Source: Planctomycetota bacterium
Lineage (GTDB): Bacteria; Planctomycetota; Phycisphaerae; Sedimentisphaerales; SG8-4
DNA: 9,165 nucleotides
Direction of reading: 5' to 3'
Assembly: GCA_030607345.1 (NCBI GenBank)
Contig: JAUWKC010000039.1
Coordinates: 1-9,165, forward strand
Below the pieces are notes generated by a model that was not told the origin of the DNA, did no database searches, and was given only the letters and a program-made list of their open reading frames with translations. Positions 1 to 8,267 of the stretch are shown here, in pieces. Each line of letters opens with the position of its first letter. The stretch's first letter is position 1. Made by a program: the position numbers and the translations under genes.

Positions 1-1187
1 CCGGAATTATGATGGCAAGGCAATATGTGCCTGAGATACTGAGTTTCAGGCTGTGCCGGCACTTGTTCGCAAAATGGAGCACCGCCGCACACAGATTCTT
101 TCGACAGGATGTCCAACTCCAGCGGCAGAGAACCATTGCCGAGACAATCACGTGGGTTTTGGTGACGTGCAGTACGGTCGGGGCAACCGGATACATCATA
201 TACGTTAATATAGCGAAATCCCTGTCACTCACGGCAGGCGAGATAATGATGTACTCGGCCGCCTTCTCAGGGGGTATATCTGGTCTGCGGGTGGTCCTGG
301 AAGGCGTTTCCGGTATCTATGAAAATGCCATATTTCTGCACAACCTCGTCGAATTCAACAAGCTGAAGCCGCGAATCGAAATCAGCAACGAAGGCAAACC
401 GGTGCCGGCCCGCGTAGAATCCATCGAACTGCGGAATGTGAGCTTCAGGTATCCCGGCGCCGACGTGTACGCATTGAAAAATGTGAGTATAACCTTCAAA
501 CGCTCACAGGGCACCCTGATTGTGGGAACCAACGGCGCAGGTAAAACAACACTTATAAAACTGCTCACAAGGCTCTATGACCCCACCGCGGGGCGGATAC
601 TGCTCAATGGCACGGATATAAGACAGTTCGAGATACAATCGCTCCGGCGAACGATAGGAATCATATTTCAGGACTTCATCCAATACGCCTTTTCGGCCCG
701 CGAAAACGTCGGATACGGAAGTATAGAAAACCTCCAGGACACCGACAGAATACTCAATGCCGCCAGGCAGGCAAGAGCCGATTCTTTCCTCACGCAGCTT
801 CCCCGGCAATATGACACTATACTGAGCAAGCTGTTCAAAAATGGCCAGGAGTTGTCACGCGGCCAATGGCAGAGAATATGCCTGGCAAGACTGTTTATGA
901 AAAATGCACCGGTTTTTGTTCTCGACGAACCGACCGCAAACCTGGATATCGAAACAGAGGCGCACCTGCTTCAGGAAATCGCCCATTTGTCAAGAGACAA
1001 AATATGCGTCTTCGTATCTCATAGAATGTTCCGGAAAGATATCTGCGACCAGATAGCCGTGCTGAGCAAGGGCAGAATGGTCGAGGCCGGCAGCTATGAT
1101 AGTCTCGTCGCACGCGGCGGCGAGTTCTCAAGACTGTCCGCGCTGTACCACAGCTTGACCGAAAAGGACGTTGCCTGTTCGCTATAG
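1..1187 (+). CDS. ABC exporter, C-terminal part (5' partial)
   Basis: This is the end of an ABC transporter with fused membrane and ATPase domains. The frame is open to the window edge, and the first codons already read like the cytoplasmic loop of an exporter membrane domain (about AREIL...F), so the ATG at 9 is internal. Hydrophobic segments lie at about nt 150-220 and 240-300. The ATPase domain is complete: Walker A GTNGAGKTT (525-551), Q-loop Gln (669-671), signature LSRGQ (852-866, Arg replacing the usual Gly), Walker B PVFVLDE (909-929) and H-loop His (1020-1022). Such proteins dimerise in the inner membrane and export peptides, lipids or drugs. The neighbouring peptide gene with a double-glycine leader makes peptide export plausible, but this gene lies on the opposite strand. 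Any N-terminal C39 peptidase domain would be outside the window. Family certain, substrate unknown. Confidence 0.95.
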   Translation, partial: GIMMARQYVPEILSFRLCRHLFAKWSTAAHRFFRQDVQLQRQRTIAETITWVLVTCSTVGATGYIIYVNIAKSLSLTAGEIMMYSAAFSGGISGLRVVLEGVSGIYENAIFLHNLVEFNKLKPRIEISNEGKPVPARVESIELRNVSFRYPGADVYALKNVSITFKRSQGTLIVGTNGAGKTTLIKLLTRLYDPTAGRILLNGTDIRQFEIQSLRRTIGIIFQDFIQYAFSARENVGYGSIENLQDTDRILNAARQARADSFLTQLPRQYDTILSKLFKNGQELSRGQWQRICLARLFMKNAPVFVLDEPTANLDIETEAHLLQEIAHLSRDKICVFVSHRMFRKDICDQIAVLSKGRMVEAGSYDSLVARGGEFSRLSALYHSLTEKDVACSL

Positions 1188-1274
1188 GGGAGATAGAACC
1201 GCGGCAGAGACATACCCGTCATAGCGCACAGCCAATCTCCACGGGCTCGCACGCCGGCCGGATGTAAAGAAAGT

Positions 1275-1303
1275 TTGCTTTCCAAACCGGTTTAGGTCAT
1301 AAT
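1275..1303 (+). promoter_or_regulatory. Possible sigma70-type promoter for the M1-like gene
   Basis: A -35-like TTGCTT (1275-1280) and a -10-like CATAAT (1298-1303) are separated by 17 bases in the 187-base gap between the ABC gene and the next start. The -10 matches the consensus at five of six positions, the -35 at only three. Transcription would start near 1310, giving a leader of about 65 nt. Found by eye, with no experimental support. Confidence 0.35.
1284..1293. repeat. 10-bp palindrome AAACCGGTTT
   Basis: A perfect palindrome lies between the two hexamers of the possible promoter, a usual place for a repressor operator. It shares the AACCGG/CCGGTT arms with the longer palindrome upstream of the small peptide gene at 8906-8923. 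It may still be chance. Confidence 0.3.
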
Positions 1304-1362
1304 AAAACCTTCTTAAAACGATTTCAGGCACCCGTCTTGTATTCGGAGTGCCGGCAGCATTC

Positions 1363-1367
1363 AGGAG
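1363..1367 (+). promoter_or_regulatory. Ribosome binding site fixing the start of the M1-like gene
   Basis: AGGAG sits 7 bases before the ATG at 1375. The in-frame GTG at 1348 has no comparable site, so the ATG is preferred. It also gives a better signal peptide. Confidence 0.75.
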
Positions 1368-1374
1368 ACCTGCC

Positions 1375-4209
1375 ATGCCTTTGCCGGGCATACTGAATAG
1401 AACTATGTTCTTTACCGTGCTGAATTGCTCACTGCTGCCCCTCGTAACGTATTGCGACCCCGCCGGTTGCAAGTATGATGTTACCGCAACCATATCTCAA
1501 ACGCGCTCGGAGGTTCACGCTGCAACTTGGCTGACGTATCGAAACCGGGGTCCCGAAACGCTTGGTGAGCTGATATTTCACTTCCGCGGCTCAGAGAAAG
1601 ATTTCTCCGTTATCGACAAGTCCGAACGACCCTTACAGATAGGGCCTTTTGTGGATGCCCACGGTGAAGCCAAGAGACATTATTTCGTTATACGATTAGC
1701 TGACCCGCTTGAAGCGGGCGATTCGACGCGGCTGCGAATAAGCTCGGAAACTACTATTCTTGACCGATACGGAATCAAACATCTCGAAGACTGCTGGCAC
1801 CCTAAGGTGGTGGCACGGGCAGGGGGGCAATGGCAGACCGGCGCCGATGATTTCGCGGATTACCGCGTCACCATAGGCCCGATTGCGCAGGCTCTTATCC
1901 CCGCGTCGGGCAGACTAATCCAACGCCGGAAGGATGAGGACGGCTTGTGGACTCTTACATTCGAGGCGTCGAAGGTGCCGAATTTTGGCATTGTGCTATC
2001 GCACTGTGACCACGTTGTTTCACAAAGTGACGATGACGTGGTTATCAACTGCTTTTACCTTAGCGACAGGGACATCGCCGAGAGAATGCTCGACGTCGCT
2101 GCGGACGTCGTACGGTTCTACCGAAATATGTATGGCTTCTATCCCGATACGCTTCTGAACATTATTGCTTTCGACGGGACTGATTTTGGAGGCGGTCCCA
2201 TCGGCAGCAACATCGTGCATGTCAATAAAACGTTCCACCAGGACCAGGATAGTACAATATGGGCGGTCGCTCATGAAATTGCCCACGAGTATTGGGGCTT
2301 CAACTGGGTCGTAGGCCCCAGACAACAGGCAGCGTGGCTGTGTCTGGGAATGGGGCTTTGGTCCGACCTGCAGTATATGCAGGCCCGGAACAAGGTGGGC
2401 CGGAATTCCAACATATTAAACGATTATTTTGATGCATTAAAAAAAAGCCTCAACACCAGGCTTGAAAAGCTCGCCGCTGAAGATGTGCAAAACCGAATGG
2501 ACGAAAATCCGCTGGCGCACAGCAAAGGGCACGTCATAGCATTGATGCTTGAATACCTTCTGGGCAAAGACACCTTTCACAAAATAGCGAAAACCACGCT
2601 CGACCGCTATGCGCACCAATTGCTTACGACGCCACAATTCCAGGATATCTGCGAAGAAATAAGTGGCCAGGAACTCGGCTGGTTTTTTCAACAGTGGGTC
2701 TTTAGCAACGATACCCTCGATTACGCAATAGCCGACGTTAAATCGACCGACGTCAACTCCAAACAGCAAATCACGGTCACAACAAAAGCACAAGGCCGTG
2801 CTCTGATGCCGGTGGACGTTCTGCTGGAGTCCGCAGACGGCGTCCGGACCTGTCGGCGCCTTGCCAGGGGACAGAACTTGTGCACCTTTGTTTCCGACAA
2901 AGCCTGGCGCAGAATAATCCTGGACCCGAATAACCACCTGCCGGACGCCAATAGAGCCGACAACATCAGGATGAATTTGCGGCTTGAATCAGCATTCGAA
3001 ATACTTGAGGTGGACCCCGGGGATAAGGCATGGGGCCTAAACCTGCTGAAGGTCAACGTGAAAAACACAACAAATCAAGAACGCCCTCTGGTTGTACACA
3101 TCGGAGGCAAGGTGCCAAACGCCTGTAGGTTCGGAAGGGGAGATTATTATGTCATCGACGCAAACGATTGTCACTGGATTGAGCATTGGTATTGGATACC
3201 ACCGGGCCACGGCTCATTTAATATGACCGTCAGCTTCAAGGAACCGGTAAGTCCTTCACCCCCGTGGAAGGTGGAACCTTTTCTCGTCAGGACATATCCC
3301 GTTAACTTCTCACTGCCAAACGATAAATGTAATAACCTGACAATCACGGAGAAGCTGCCCTTTGCCAGAAAGTACTTTCCGGATGTCAGGCATCTCGACC
3401 CATTTGAGTGCTTCAAAGCAGAGCATTTTGTCTTCTACTGTAGTCCGAACACACCGGCGCACAAAGATATCAAAACTCTGATGGCCGAGCATGAATCGGC
3501 CTTGAAAAAGGTCTGCGATTTTGCCGGTGTTACTCCGGACGAGCCAATTGTCGTCTTCTTCTATCCGGACCGGATGACCAAGAGAATGTGTACGATGCAT
3601 ACCGGAGACGGCCTGGCCCGAGGCAACATGGTCGCCCAGGTCTACAACGACCGGGTAAAGTTGGATGCGCACCACGAGCTGACACACGTCGTTATGGGCG
3701 AACTTGGTAATCCGCCCGCTCTGTTCAGGGAAGGCTTGGCCGTCTACATGCAGGCCGGTCATTTCTGGAACGGACAACACGTCGATGAGTCCGCTGCCAA
3801 CCTGCTCAGAAACCGCCAGCTAACACCGTTGAGTAAACTAATCAGTCGCACCGAAATTGGCTCACAGGAAAATGACGCCCGGCTCGCATATCCCGCGTCG
3901 GCTTCGTTTGTCAAATTCCTGGTTGACAAATACGGCACGGAGCGATTCGGCAAGGCTTATCAAAAACTAAAAAACCCCGGCAGCACCGAGGAGGTAAACA
4001 GAAACATCTCAGAACTCAACGAGGTTTTCGGTTGTTCTCTCGCTGAACTGGAAAGTCGGTGGCACGATACGCTGACCGGATTTGACAAAGGCCGCCGCTC
4101 AGGGGACAATACGACCGGCCGCTCGCTCCACGGATATGACCTCGATGGAATCGTCTCGTACAACGTCGAGCAAAGGCAGGATAAGCTGGAAAATGTCGGA
4201 GTCTTCTAA
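1375..4209 (+). CDS. Exported two-domain metallopeptidase: degenerate M1-like plus C-terminal gluzincin-type domain
   Basis: A 944-residue protein with an N-terminal hydrophobic segment (about residues 8-25) suggesting export. Residues about 30-230 resemble the beta-rich N-terminal domain of M1 aminopeptidases and about 230-440 the catalytic domain, with HEIAH at 300-304. The third zinc ligand, normally Glu in a W-L-N-E-G context, is replaced: the region reads W-L-C-L-G (C323, L324). The exopeptidase motif GxMEN is also absent (GGGPIGSN, 272-279). Beta-rich segments follow (about 440-660). A second metallopeptidase region (about 678-902) has HELTH at 767-771 and Glu786 in F-R-E-G-L-A, the layout of peptidase MA-like gluzincins, and appears intact. 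Residues 903-944 lie opposite the end of the convergent transglutaminase gene. Likely role: extracytoplasmic proteolysis, with activity residing in the second domain. A role in peptide maturation is only suggested by position. Confidence 0.88.
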   Translation: MPLPGILNRTMFFTVLNCSLLPLVTYCDPAGCKYDVTATISQTRSEVHAATWLTYRNRGPETLGELIFHFRGSEKDFSVIDKSERPLQIGPFVDAHGEAKRHYFVIRLADPLEAGDSTRLRISSETTILDRYGIKHLEDCWHPKVVARAGGQWQTGADDFADYRVTIGPIAQALIPASGRLIQRRKDEDGLWTLTFEASKVPNFGIVLSHCDHVVSQSDDDVVINCFYLSDRDIAERMLDVAADVVRFYRNMYGFYPDTLLNIIAFDGTDFGGGPIGSNIVHVNKTFHQDQDSTIWAVAHEIAHEYWGFNWVVGPRQQAAWLCLGMGLWSDLQYMQARNKVGRNSNILNDYFDALKKSLNTRLEKLAAEDVQNRMDENPLAHSKGHVIALMLEYLLGKDTFHKIAKTTLDRYAHQLLTTPQFQDICEEISGQELGWFFQQWVFSNDTLDYAIADVKSTDVNSKQQITVTTKAQGRALMPVDVLLESADGVRTCRRLARGQNLCTFVSDKAWRRIILDPNNHLPDANRADNIRMNLRLESAFEILEVDPGDKAWGLNLLKVNVKNTTNQERPLVVHIGGKVPNACRFGRGDYYVIDANDCHWIEHWYWIPPGHGSFNMTVSFKEPVSPSPPWKVEPFLVRTYPVNFSLPNDKCNNLTITEKLPFARKYFPDVRHLDPFECFKAEHFVFYCSPNTPAHKDIKTLMAEHESALKKVCDFAGVTPDEPIVVFFYPDRMTKRMCTMHTGDGLARGNMVAQVYNDRVKLDAHHELTHVVMGELGNPPALFREGLAVYMQAGHFWNGQHVDESAANLLRNRQLTPLSKLISRTEIGSQENDARLAYPASASFVKFLVDKYGTERFGKAYQKLKNPGSTEEVNRNISELNEVFGCSLAELESRWHDTLTGFDKGRRSGDNTTGRSLHGYDLDGIVSYNVEQRQDKLENVGVF

Positions 4210-5619
4210 AGACGATTCGTTCATCGCAATTCGGTTGCAGTTTGTACCAATTTGTCCGGAGAAACCATCCAGGTCGTACCATTGATTTGCGATGTTTACC
4301 TGGGTCCACATGTGAAAAATCCAAACGTCGGATTTGGCCCCGTATTTCTCGACGTATTGTAGACCGCACACAACTCGGCTGGCCAGACCAGAGGCCCTGA
4401 GCAAAGCCGCCAGCAGAACCGCGTGTTCGGTGCAATCGCCTTCCAGACCAACGGCAACCTCAGACGCCGTGGCAAAGCCGACGGACAGATTCTTTCTTCG
4501 GATTACCTCGTGCACGTACTTCGTCAGGCATTTGGCTTTCGACCACGAATCATCATGCAGGCATTTGGCTTTATCGCTCATCGCCGGAATTTCAGGATTA
4601 TGCCAGTCAAGAAAAATATTTGCCTTGCGGTACGGACTGTTCCGGTCAAGAGTTGTAAGCATCTCATTCGGTTCACGCGACCGAAACAGTTCTATCACAG
4701 ACTTGTCATCTCTCGTGCGGACTACCTGACCTGCAGATTCAGGTATACGTGCCTGCCTCCCTATGGGCACGGCCAATACGAGTCTTTTTATTCGAGACGC
4801 GTCTTTAAGCTCCGCCGAAGCCGGCAGCACAGTCAGGGAGAATACGTCGGGAACATTCACAAAATCAATCCTTGACGCTTCATCCTTCGAACAAACCGTC
4901 TTTTCAATTCGTATTCCATTAACCGTTGAACAGGACTTCAGAAGATTGCCCTGCTTATCAACCCACTCGTATTGGCGGTAGGAGTCGAAACCGCTTATCT
5001 TGCTTTCTATTTTTGCCGCTTCGACATTCCGTCCCCCCGATTCAATTGTTTCACAGCCGAGGACGGTATATTCAACCTCGGTCGCTTTGTTCAGGTCAAG
5101 TCCGGGGAAATACTGCTTCGTGACATATCGGCTCGGCTCCTCAAAGCCCCGGCCGATTTGATATCGGCCAAAGGCCGCCGGGAATAAGATATCGCAGTCC
5201 CATTTATGACAGGACTCGACGGTTTTCTCATTCTGCGTTACGAAAAGCGATAACCTGCCGGCTTCAATTGAACCATTGTAGAGCACCGATTGGGCGGAGC
5301 TTTTCCTCGCCACTTCAAAAGACAGCGGGGCCCCTCCCGGCGTTTCATTGTATCGCTGCTTGGTCACCATCGGCACTATATGACCGCTTCGATTGACGTA
5401 GAGCACCTCTAATACGTCTGTGGTAAGGACCTGGTCTCTGCTGAACATATGTACTATTTCGTATCCGACTTTTCTGCCGTTTATGCTGATGCTGTGGTAG
5501 GCACACCTTTCAGTCCGATAGTCTGAGCACCCCCGGCAGCAGCCACACCATACAGATACAAAACACAATGCCACAACAAGAGACTTGCTAAAACCTGAAG
5601 AAATTTGTGAACCGAACAT
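4099..5619 (-). CDS. Secreted transglutaminase-like protein
   Basis: A 506-residue protein of the transglutaminase-like (papain-fold) superfamily. The catalytic triad is visible: Cys396 in G-D-C-T-E-H, His436 in F-H-M-W and Asp451 in W-Y-D-L-D-G. The C-terminal tail (N-R-I-A ... S-I-E-V-I) resembles the usual end of this family, so the stop at 4099 is credible although it lies inside the convergent gene. Residues 13-26 form a hydrophobic export signal followed by a cysteine cluster (C25, C27, C28, C31); the lipobox match is poor, so lipoprotein status is unsure. About 300 residues before the catalytic core have no function I can name. In bacteria such proteins act as proteases, amidases or cross-linking enzymes. 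It is the last gene of the - strand series, 98 bp after the radical SAM gene. A role in cleaving or cross-linking the peptide product is inference. Confidence 0.9.
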   Translation of the reverse strand: MFGSQISSGFSKSLVVALCFVSVWCGCCRGCSDYRTERCAYHSISINGRKVGYEIVHMFSRDQVLTTDVLEVLYVNRSGHIVPMVTKQRYNETPGGAPLSFEVARKSSAQSVLYNGSIEAGRLSLFVTQNEKTVESCHKWDCDILFPAAFGRYQIGRGFEEPSRYVTKQYFPGLDLNKATEVEYTVLGCETIESGGRNVEAAKIESKISGFDSYRQYEWVDKQGNLLKSCSTVNGIRIEKTVCSKDEASRIDFVNVPDVFSLTVLPASAELKDASRIKRLVLAVPIGRQARIPESAGQVVRTRDDKSVIELFRSREPNEMLTTLDRNSPYRKANIFLDWHNPEIPAMSDKAKCLHDDSWSKAKCLTKYVHEVIRRKNLSVGFATASEVAVGLEGDCTEHAVLLAALLRASGLASRVVCGLQYVEKYGAKSDVWIFHMWTQVNIANQWYDLDGFSGQIGTNCNRIAMNESSLEDSDIFQLILPLLDVVRDDSIEVISVERAAGRIVP

Positions 5620-5626
5620 CGATCTG

Positions 5627-5632
5627 CCTTTC
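5627..5632 (-). promoter_or_regulatory. Ribosome binding site for the transglutaminase-like gene
   Basis: GAAAGG on the - strand ends 7 bases before the ATG at 5619. The upstream in-frame GTG at 5643 has no clear site, so the ATG is chosen. Confidence 0.6.
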
Positions 5633-5717
5633 TCAAATGCCACAAACTCAAATTCTCAAAACTCACCTGCCGGTTGAATCGCAATCTGCCGCAAACCACA
5701 GCAGGCAGACGCGGGGC

Positions 5718-6827
5718 TCAGGAGTTGTTCCAGCAGTCGTTTTCCCCGAGCTCCAGATATCTCTTAATACACCTGAACTTGTCCGGGCCCATAAGAGAGC
5801 CGCTCAGCGAATATGCATCCGCCCTGCAGCCTCCTGAACACAGATAAGCGTAACGGCATCCCTGGCAGCCCTCTAATTGGTCGCTGCGCATTGTCATGAG
5901 CTCTCGGATGGCGTTGGCCTTTGGTGAGTTGCGGTACAGCTCCAGAAAATCCTCTTCCAGAACATTGCCTATCTTATAGTCCCACATCTTATTGCACGGC
6001 ACCATCCATCCATCGGGCGTAATAGCAACCGATTCCTTGCATATGTCACAGCGACACAGGTTCTGTCCGACGCCTTCTGTTTGGCCGCTGCTGTCCTGTT
6101 CGTTCGCCAGTTTCTCCGCCAGGGCCTTCGGCCATTCCAGAATTGCTCCGCCGTTGACTACCTTGTATTCCCGGGCCAGCGAAAAGACCGTATCATACGC
6201 ACGGTCGAGCTCGGCCTTGGTCAGGGCCAATACCTCAATGTGGCTCCGGGCACAGCCCATCAACCCGGCCGTCATAAAACTCAGACCCGATAGGCCCAAA
6301 TTGCCGGCCAGTTCCGCAATATCGCCCAGTGTGTCCAGATTCAGCTTGCTCACAATGCACACCGCACTGACTTTCATCCCACTTGCCACGAGACGTTCGA
6401 TACCACGCACCGTACGTCGAAACGCATTGGTTCCTCTTAGGGCATCGTGCACCGAGGCGCACGGGCCGTCTAAACTGGTGTGGAACTGTCCCCTCAGGCA
6501 ACTTTCTTCTGCAAGCCGCTTCGCTATGTCGTCTGTCACAAGTGTTGAATTCGAAAACAGACCGCTGCCAACTTCCTTTTCCGAAAGATAAGCCAGAACG
6601 CGAAAAAGGTCGTCACGCAGCAAAGGCTCTCCACCCGAAATAGAAATAGAAAAGACGTGAACGTCCTCTACCAGTTGTCTGGCTAATTGCAATACCTGCT
6701 CGGCAGACATCTCTTTTTGGGCCGCTTTGCCGGCGCTTGCCGAACAGTGCAGACAATGCAGATTGCATCGCTGCGTAATATTTATCGTGCAGCTTATCGG
6801 CGCGGTGTATTTCACTCTGTCTAACAT
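5718..6827 (-). CDS. Radical SAM/SPASM peptide maturase
   Basis: A 369-residue radical SAM enzyme of PqqE-like size and layout. The SAM-cluster motif C-N-L-H-C-L-H-C is at Cys21, Cys25 and Cys28, and the SAM-binding GGEP at 65-68. The C-terminal SPASM domain is complete: Cys263-x9-Gly-x4-Cys278, then Cys321-x2-Cys324-x5-Cys330-x3-Cys334, then Cys353, ligands for two extra iron-sulfur clusters. Enzymes of this class install thioether, carbon-carbon or other cross-links in ribosomal peptides using S-adenosylmethionine. There is no N-terminal recognition domain, which fits the separate PqqD-like protein encoded upstream. GAGG (6837-6840) lies 9 bases before the ATG at 6827; a TTG at 6833 is too close to it. 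It starts 24 bp after the HEAT-repeat gene, indicating one transcript. Likely substrate: the 64-residue peptide encoded at 8646-8840. An anaerobic sulfatase maturase is less likely, as no sulfatase is nearby. Confidence 0.92.
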   Translation of the reverse strand: MLDRVKYTAPISCTINITQRCNLHCLHCSASAGKAAQKEMSAEQVLQLARQLVEDVHVFSISISGGEPLLRDDLFRVLAYLSEKEVGSGLFSNSTLVTDDIAKRLAEESCLRGQFHTSLDGPCASVHDALRGTNAFRRTVRGIERLVASGMKVSAVCIVSKLNLDTLGDIAELAGNLGLSGLSFMTAGLMGCARSHIEVLALTKAELDRAYDTVFSLAREYKVVNGGAILEWPKALAEKLANEQDSSGQTEGVGQNLCRCDICKESVAITPDGWMVPCNKMWDYKIGNVLEEDFLELYRNSPKANAIRELMTMRSDQLEGCQGCRYAYLCSGGCRADAYSLSGSLMGPDKFRCIKRYLELGENDCWNNS

Positions 6828-6851
6828 CTTCAATGACCTCTTTATCTCTCG

Positions 6852-8198
6852 TTAATTCTCCAGCGAGTCAATGTATACCTGCCATTGCTGCTGTTCCGGG
6901 CTCCGGCGAAAAGGGTTGTAAGGAAAATTCATCTTTGACGCACGGCACAATTCTGTGTGTGCCAGCCTGTTGAACACCGGGTTAAGCCGGGGATGAGACT
7001 GATTCATCTGCTCGTATATCACGGAAAACCCGTTCCTCTTGTCCCCGAAGGCAGCCACAGCCAATGCCGCGTTTAATCGCAACCAGGCATAACGAGGTTC
7101 CCTGGTAATGGATTTCAAACCGTTCGAACAGGCTTGTTTCACCACCGGATTGCGCATCTCACCTGCTGTTCTGGAAAGTGCGTAAAATACCTCCTTGCTC
7201 CTGTCGGTCTCAATCATACCTGCCAGACAGTTCATCATCTCGGCATCTTCCTTCAGGGCAGGCATCCCCAAAACAGCCCCCGCCCGCACATTTTTGTCCT
7301 CATCGAGCAGGTACTTCAGCAGCGCTTCTTCATGGCCCGGCTGTCCCGCTGCCGCTAAATATCCGACCGCCGCCGATGCAAGAGCCCGTTGCCTGCTCTC
7401 TTGGCTGTTGTGGTATGTGCGGTACAACTGTTCCATCTTTTCTTTGATACCTGGGTCAGCAACTTTCGCAAAGGCCAGGGCCGACGCTGCACGCCAGGCT
7501 GTCCATCCCTGCGATTCATCCAGCGCTTTACACAATTCCGCTGCCGCCGCACCGGCCTGCTCAGCTCTTTGATAAAAGTACCTTGCTGCCACCTGCCGTA
7601 CTTTCTGAGAATTATCGTCGACCAGCATATCCTTGACCTTGTGCGCAAGGGCGGCATCGGTCAGACCTGTGGCAAGCCACGCCCTCAGTGCCGAGCACCT
7701 GATTCTTGCCTCGGCATCGTCGAGCCCCAGATACAATAGCTCCCTTAGTGATTCGTGGCCTAAAAGCATCGCTGTCTTTATGACTGCGTCTCGTTGGTTG
7801 ACACTTGACTTACTGTTCCTGAACATTTTCAACAGCAGCGACGACGACTCTTCCGGCGCCATGGAAAAGAGTTCCTCGGCTGCCTCAACAGGGTTGCCCA
7901 TAATCAGTTCTATGGCGCCCTTCTGTTTCTCCGTCAAAGGGTCGAGCCCTTCCGGACTTTCAACCACAAGGACGCCGCCCTGCCCGTTCTTGGCAGCCTT
8001 CTTGAGGTCCGCCGTCTGAAGCTCAGCCGGGTACCCTGCTGCGGCGGTTCGAGGTACCTCTTTACGGCCTGCTTCATTTATCTGGCCGGCACCTTCGTTG
8101 CTCTGGCCGGGATGGGGGCGGTAAACTACAATAAAGCACAAAAAAGTCGCCGCCAACACGCACATTAAAACCAACAAGGATGTCTTGCTCTTTGTCAT
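6852..8198 (-). CDS. Membrane-anchored HEAT-repeat protein
   Basis: A 448-residue protein with a short basic N-terminus (K3, K5) and one hydrophobic helix at residues 7-26, without a clear signal peptidase site, so probably a signal anchor with the rest outside the cytoplasm. A low-complexity linker (about 27-95) leads into an alpha-helical region (about 95-400) with repeated helix pairs of HEAT/armadillo type, seen in segments such as A-R-I-R-C-S-A-L-R-A-W-L-A, K-V-R-Q-V-A-A-R-Y-F and N-V-R-A-G-A-V-L-G. No catalytic motif is visible. Such solenoids bind proteins or act as scaffolds; related HEAT-type proteins also serve as lyases in phycobilin systems, which nothing here supports. It lies 69 bp after the PqqD-like gene and 24 bp before the radical SAM gene. 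A scaffold or partner for an exported peptide is a guess. The ATG at 8198 is preferred to the GTG at 8225. Confidence 0.85.
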   Translation of the reverse strand: MTKSKTSLLVLMCVLAATFLCFIVVYRPHPGQSNEGAGQINEAGRKEVPRTAAAGYPAELQTADLKKAAKNGQGGVLVVESPEGLDPLTEKQKGAIELIMGNPVEAAEELFSMAPEESSSLLLKMFRNSKSSVNQRDAVIKTAMLLGHESLRELLYLGLDDAEARIRCSALRAWLATGLTDAALAHKVKDMLVDDNSQKVRQVAARYFYQRAEQAGAAAAELCKALDESQGWTAWRAASALAFAKVADPGIKEKMEQLYRTYHNSQESRQRALASAAVGYLAAAGQPGHEEALLKYLLDEDKNVRAGAVLGMPALKEDAEMMNCLAGMIETDRSKEVFYALSRTAGEMRNPVVKQACSNGLKSITREPRYAWLRLNAALAVAAFGDKRNGFSVIYEQMNQSHPRLNPVFNRLAHTELCRASKMNFPYNPFRRSPEQQQWQVYIDSLEN

Positions 8199-8206
8199 TT
8201 CGACCA

Positions 8207-8211
8207 CTCCT
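8207..8211 (-). promoter_or_regulatory. Ribosome binding site fixing the start of the HEAT-repeat gene
   Basis: AGGAG on the - strand lies 8 bases before the ATG at 8198. This places the start inside the longer open frame and puts the hydrophobic anchor right at the N-terminus. Confidence 0.7.
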
Positions 8212-8267
8212 GACTTCGTTCTCACGGCATAGGACTTCGTACGACGGTACGGTCGGACAATTGTCGG

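Noticed and set aside
1348..1374. GTG start giving nine extra residues to the M1-like protein
   Set aside because: The ATG at 1375 has AGGAG at ideal spacing and places the hydrophobic signal closer to the N-terminus.
1821..2325. Open frames on the opposite strand of the M1-like gene
   Set aside because: They lack ribosome sites and recognisable domains and lie wholly within a well-supported gene.
5620..5717. Three CTCAAA repeats and a CTGCC/GGCAG hairpin between the radical SAM and transglutaminase-like genes
   Set aside because: The repeats are short and irregular, the hairpin has no T tract, and no convincing promoter hexamers were found.
8238..8265. Short inverted repeats CGTAC-gacg-GTACG and GACAATTGTC between the PqqD-like and HEAT-repeat genes
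   Set aside because: The stem is only 5 bp and the palindrome 10 bp, with no T tract or promoter; compatible with chance.
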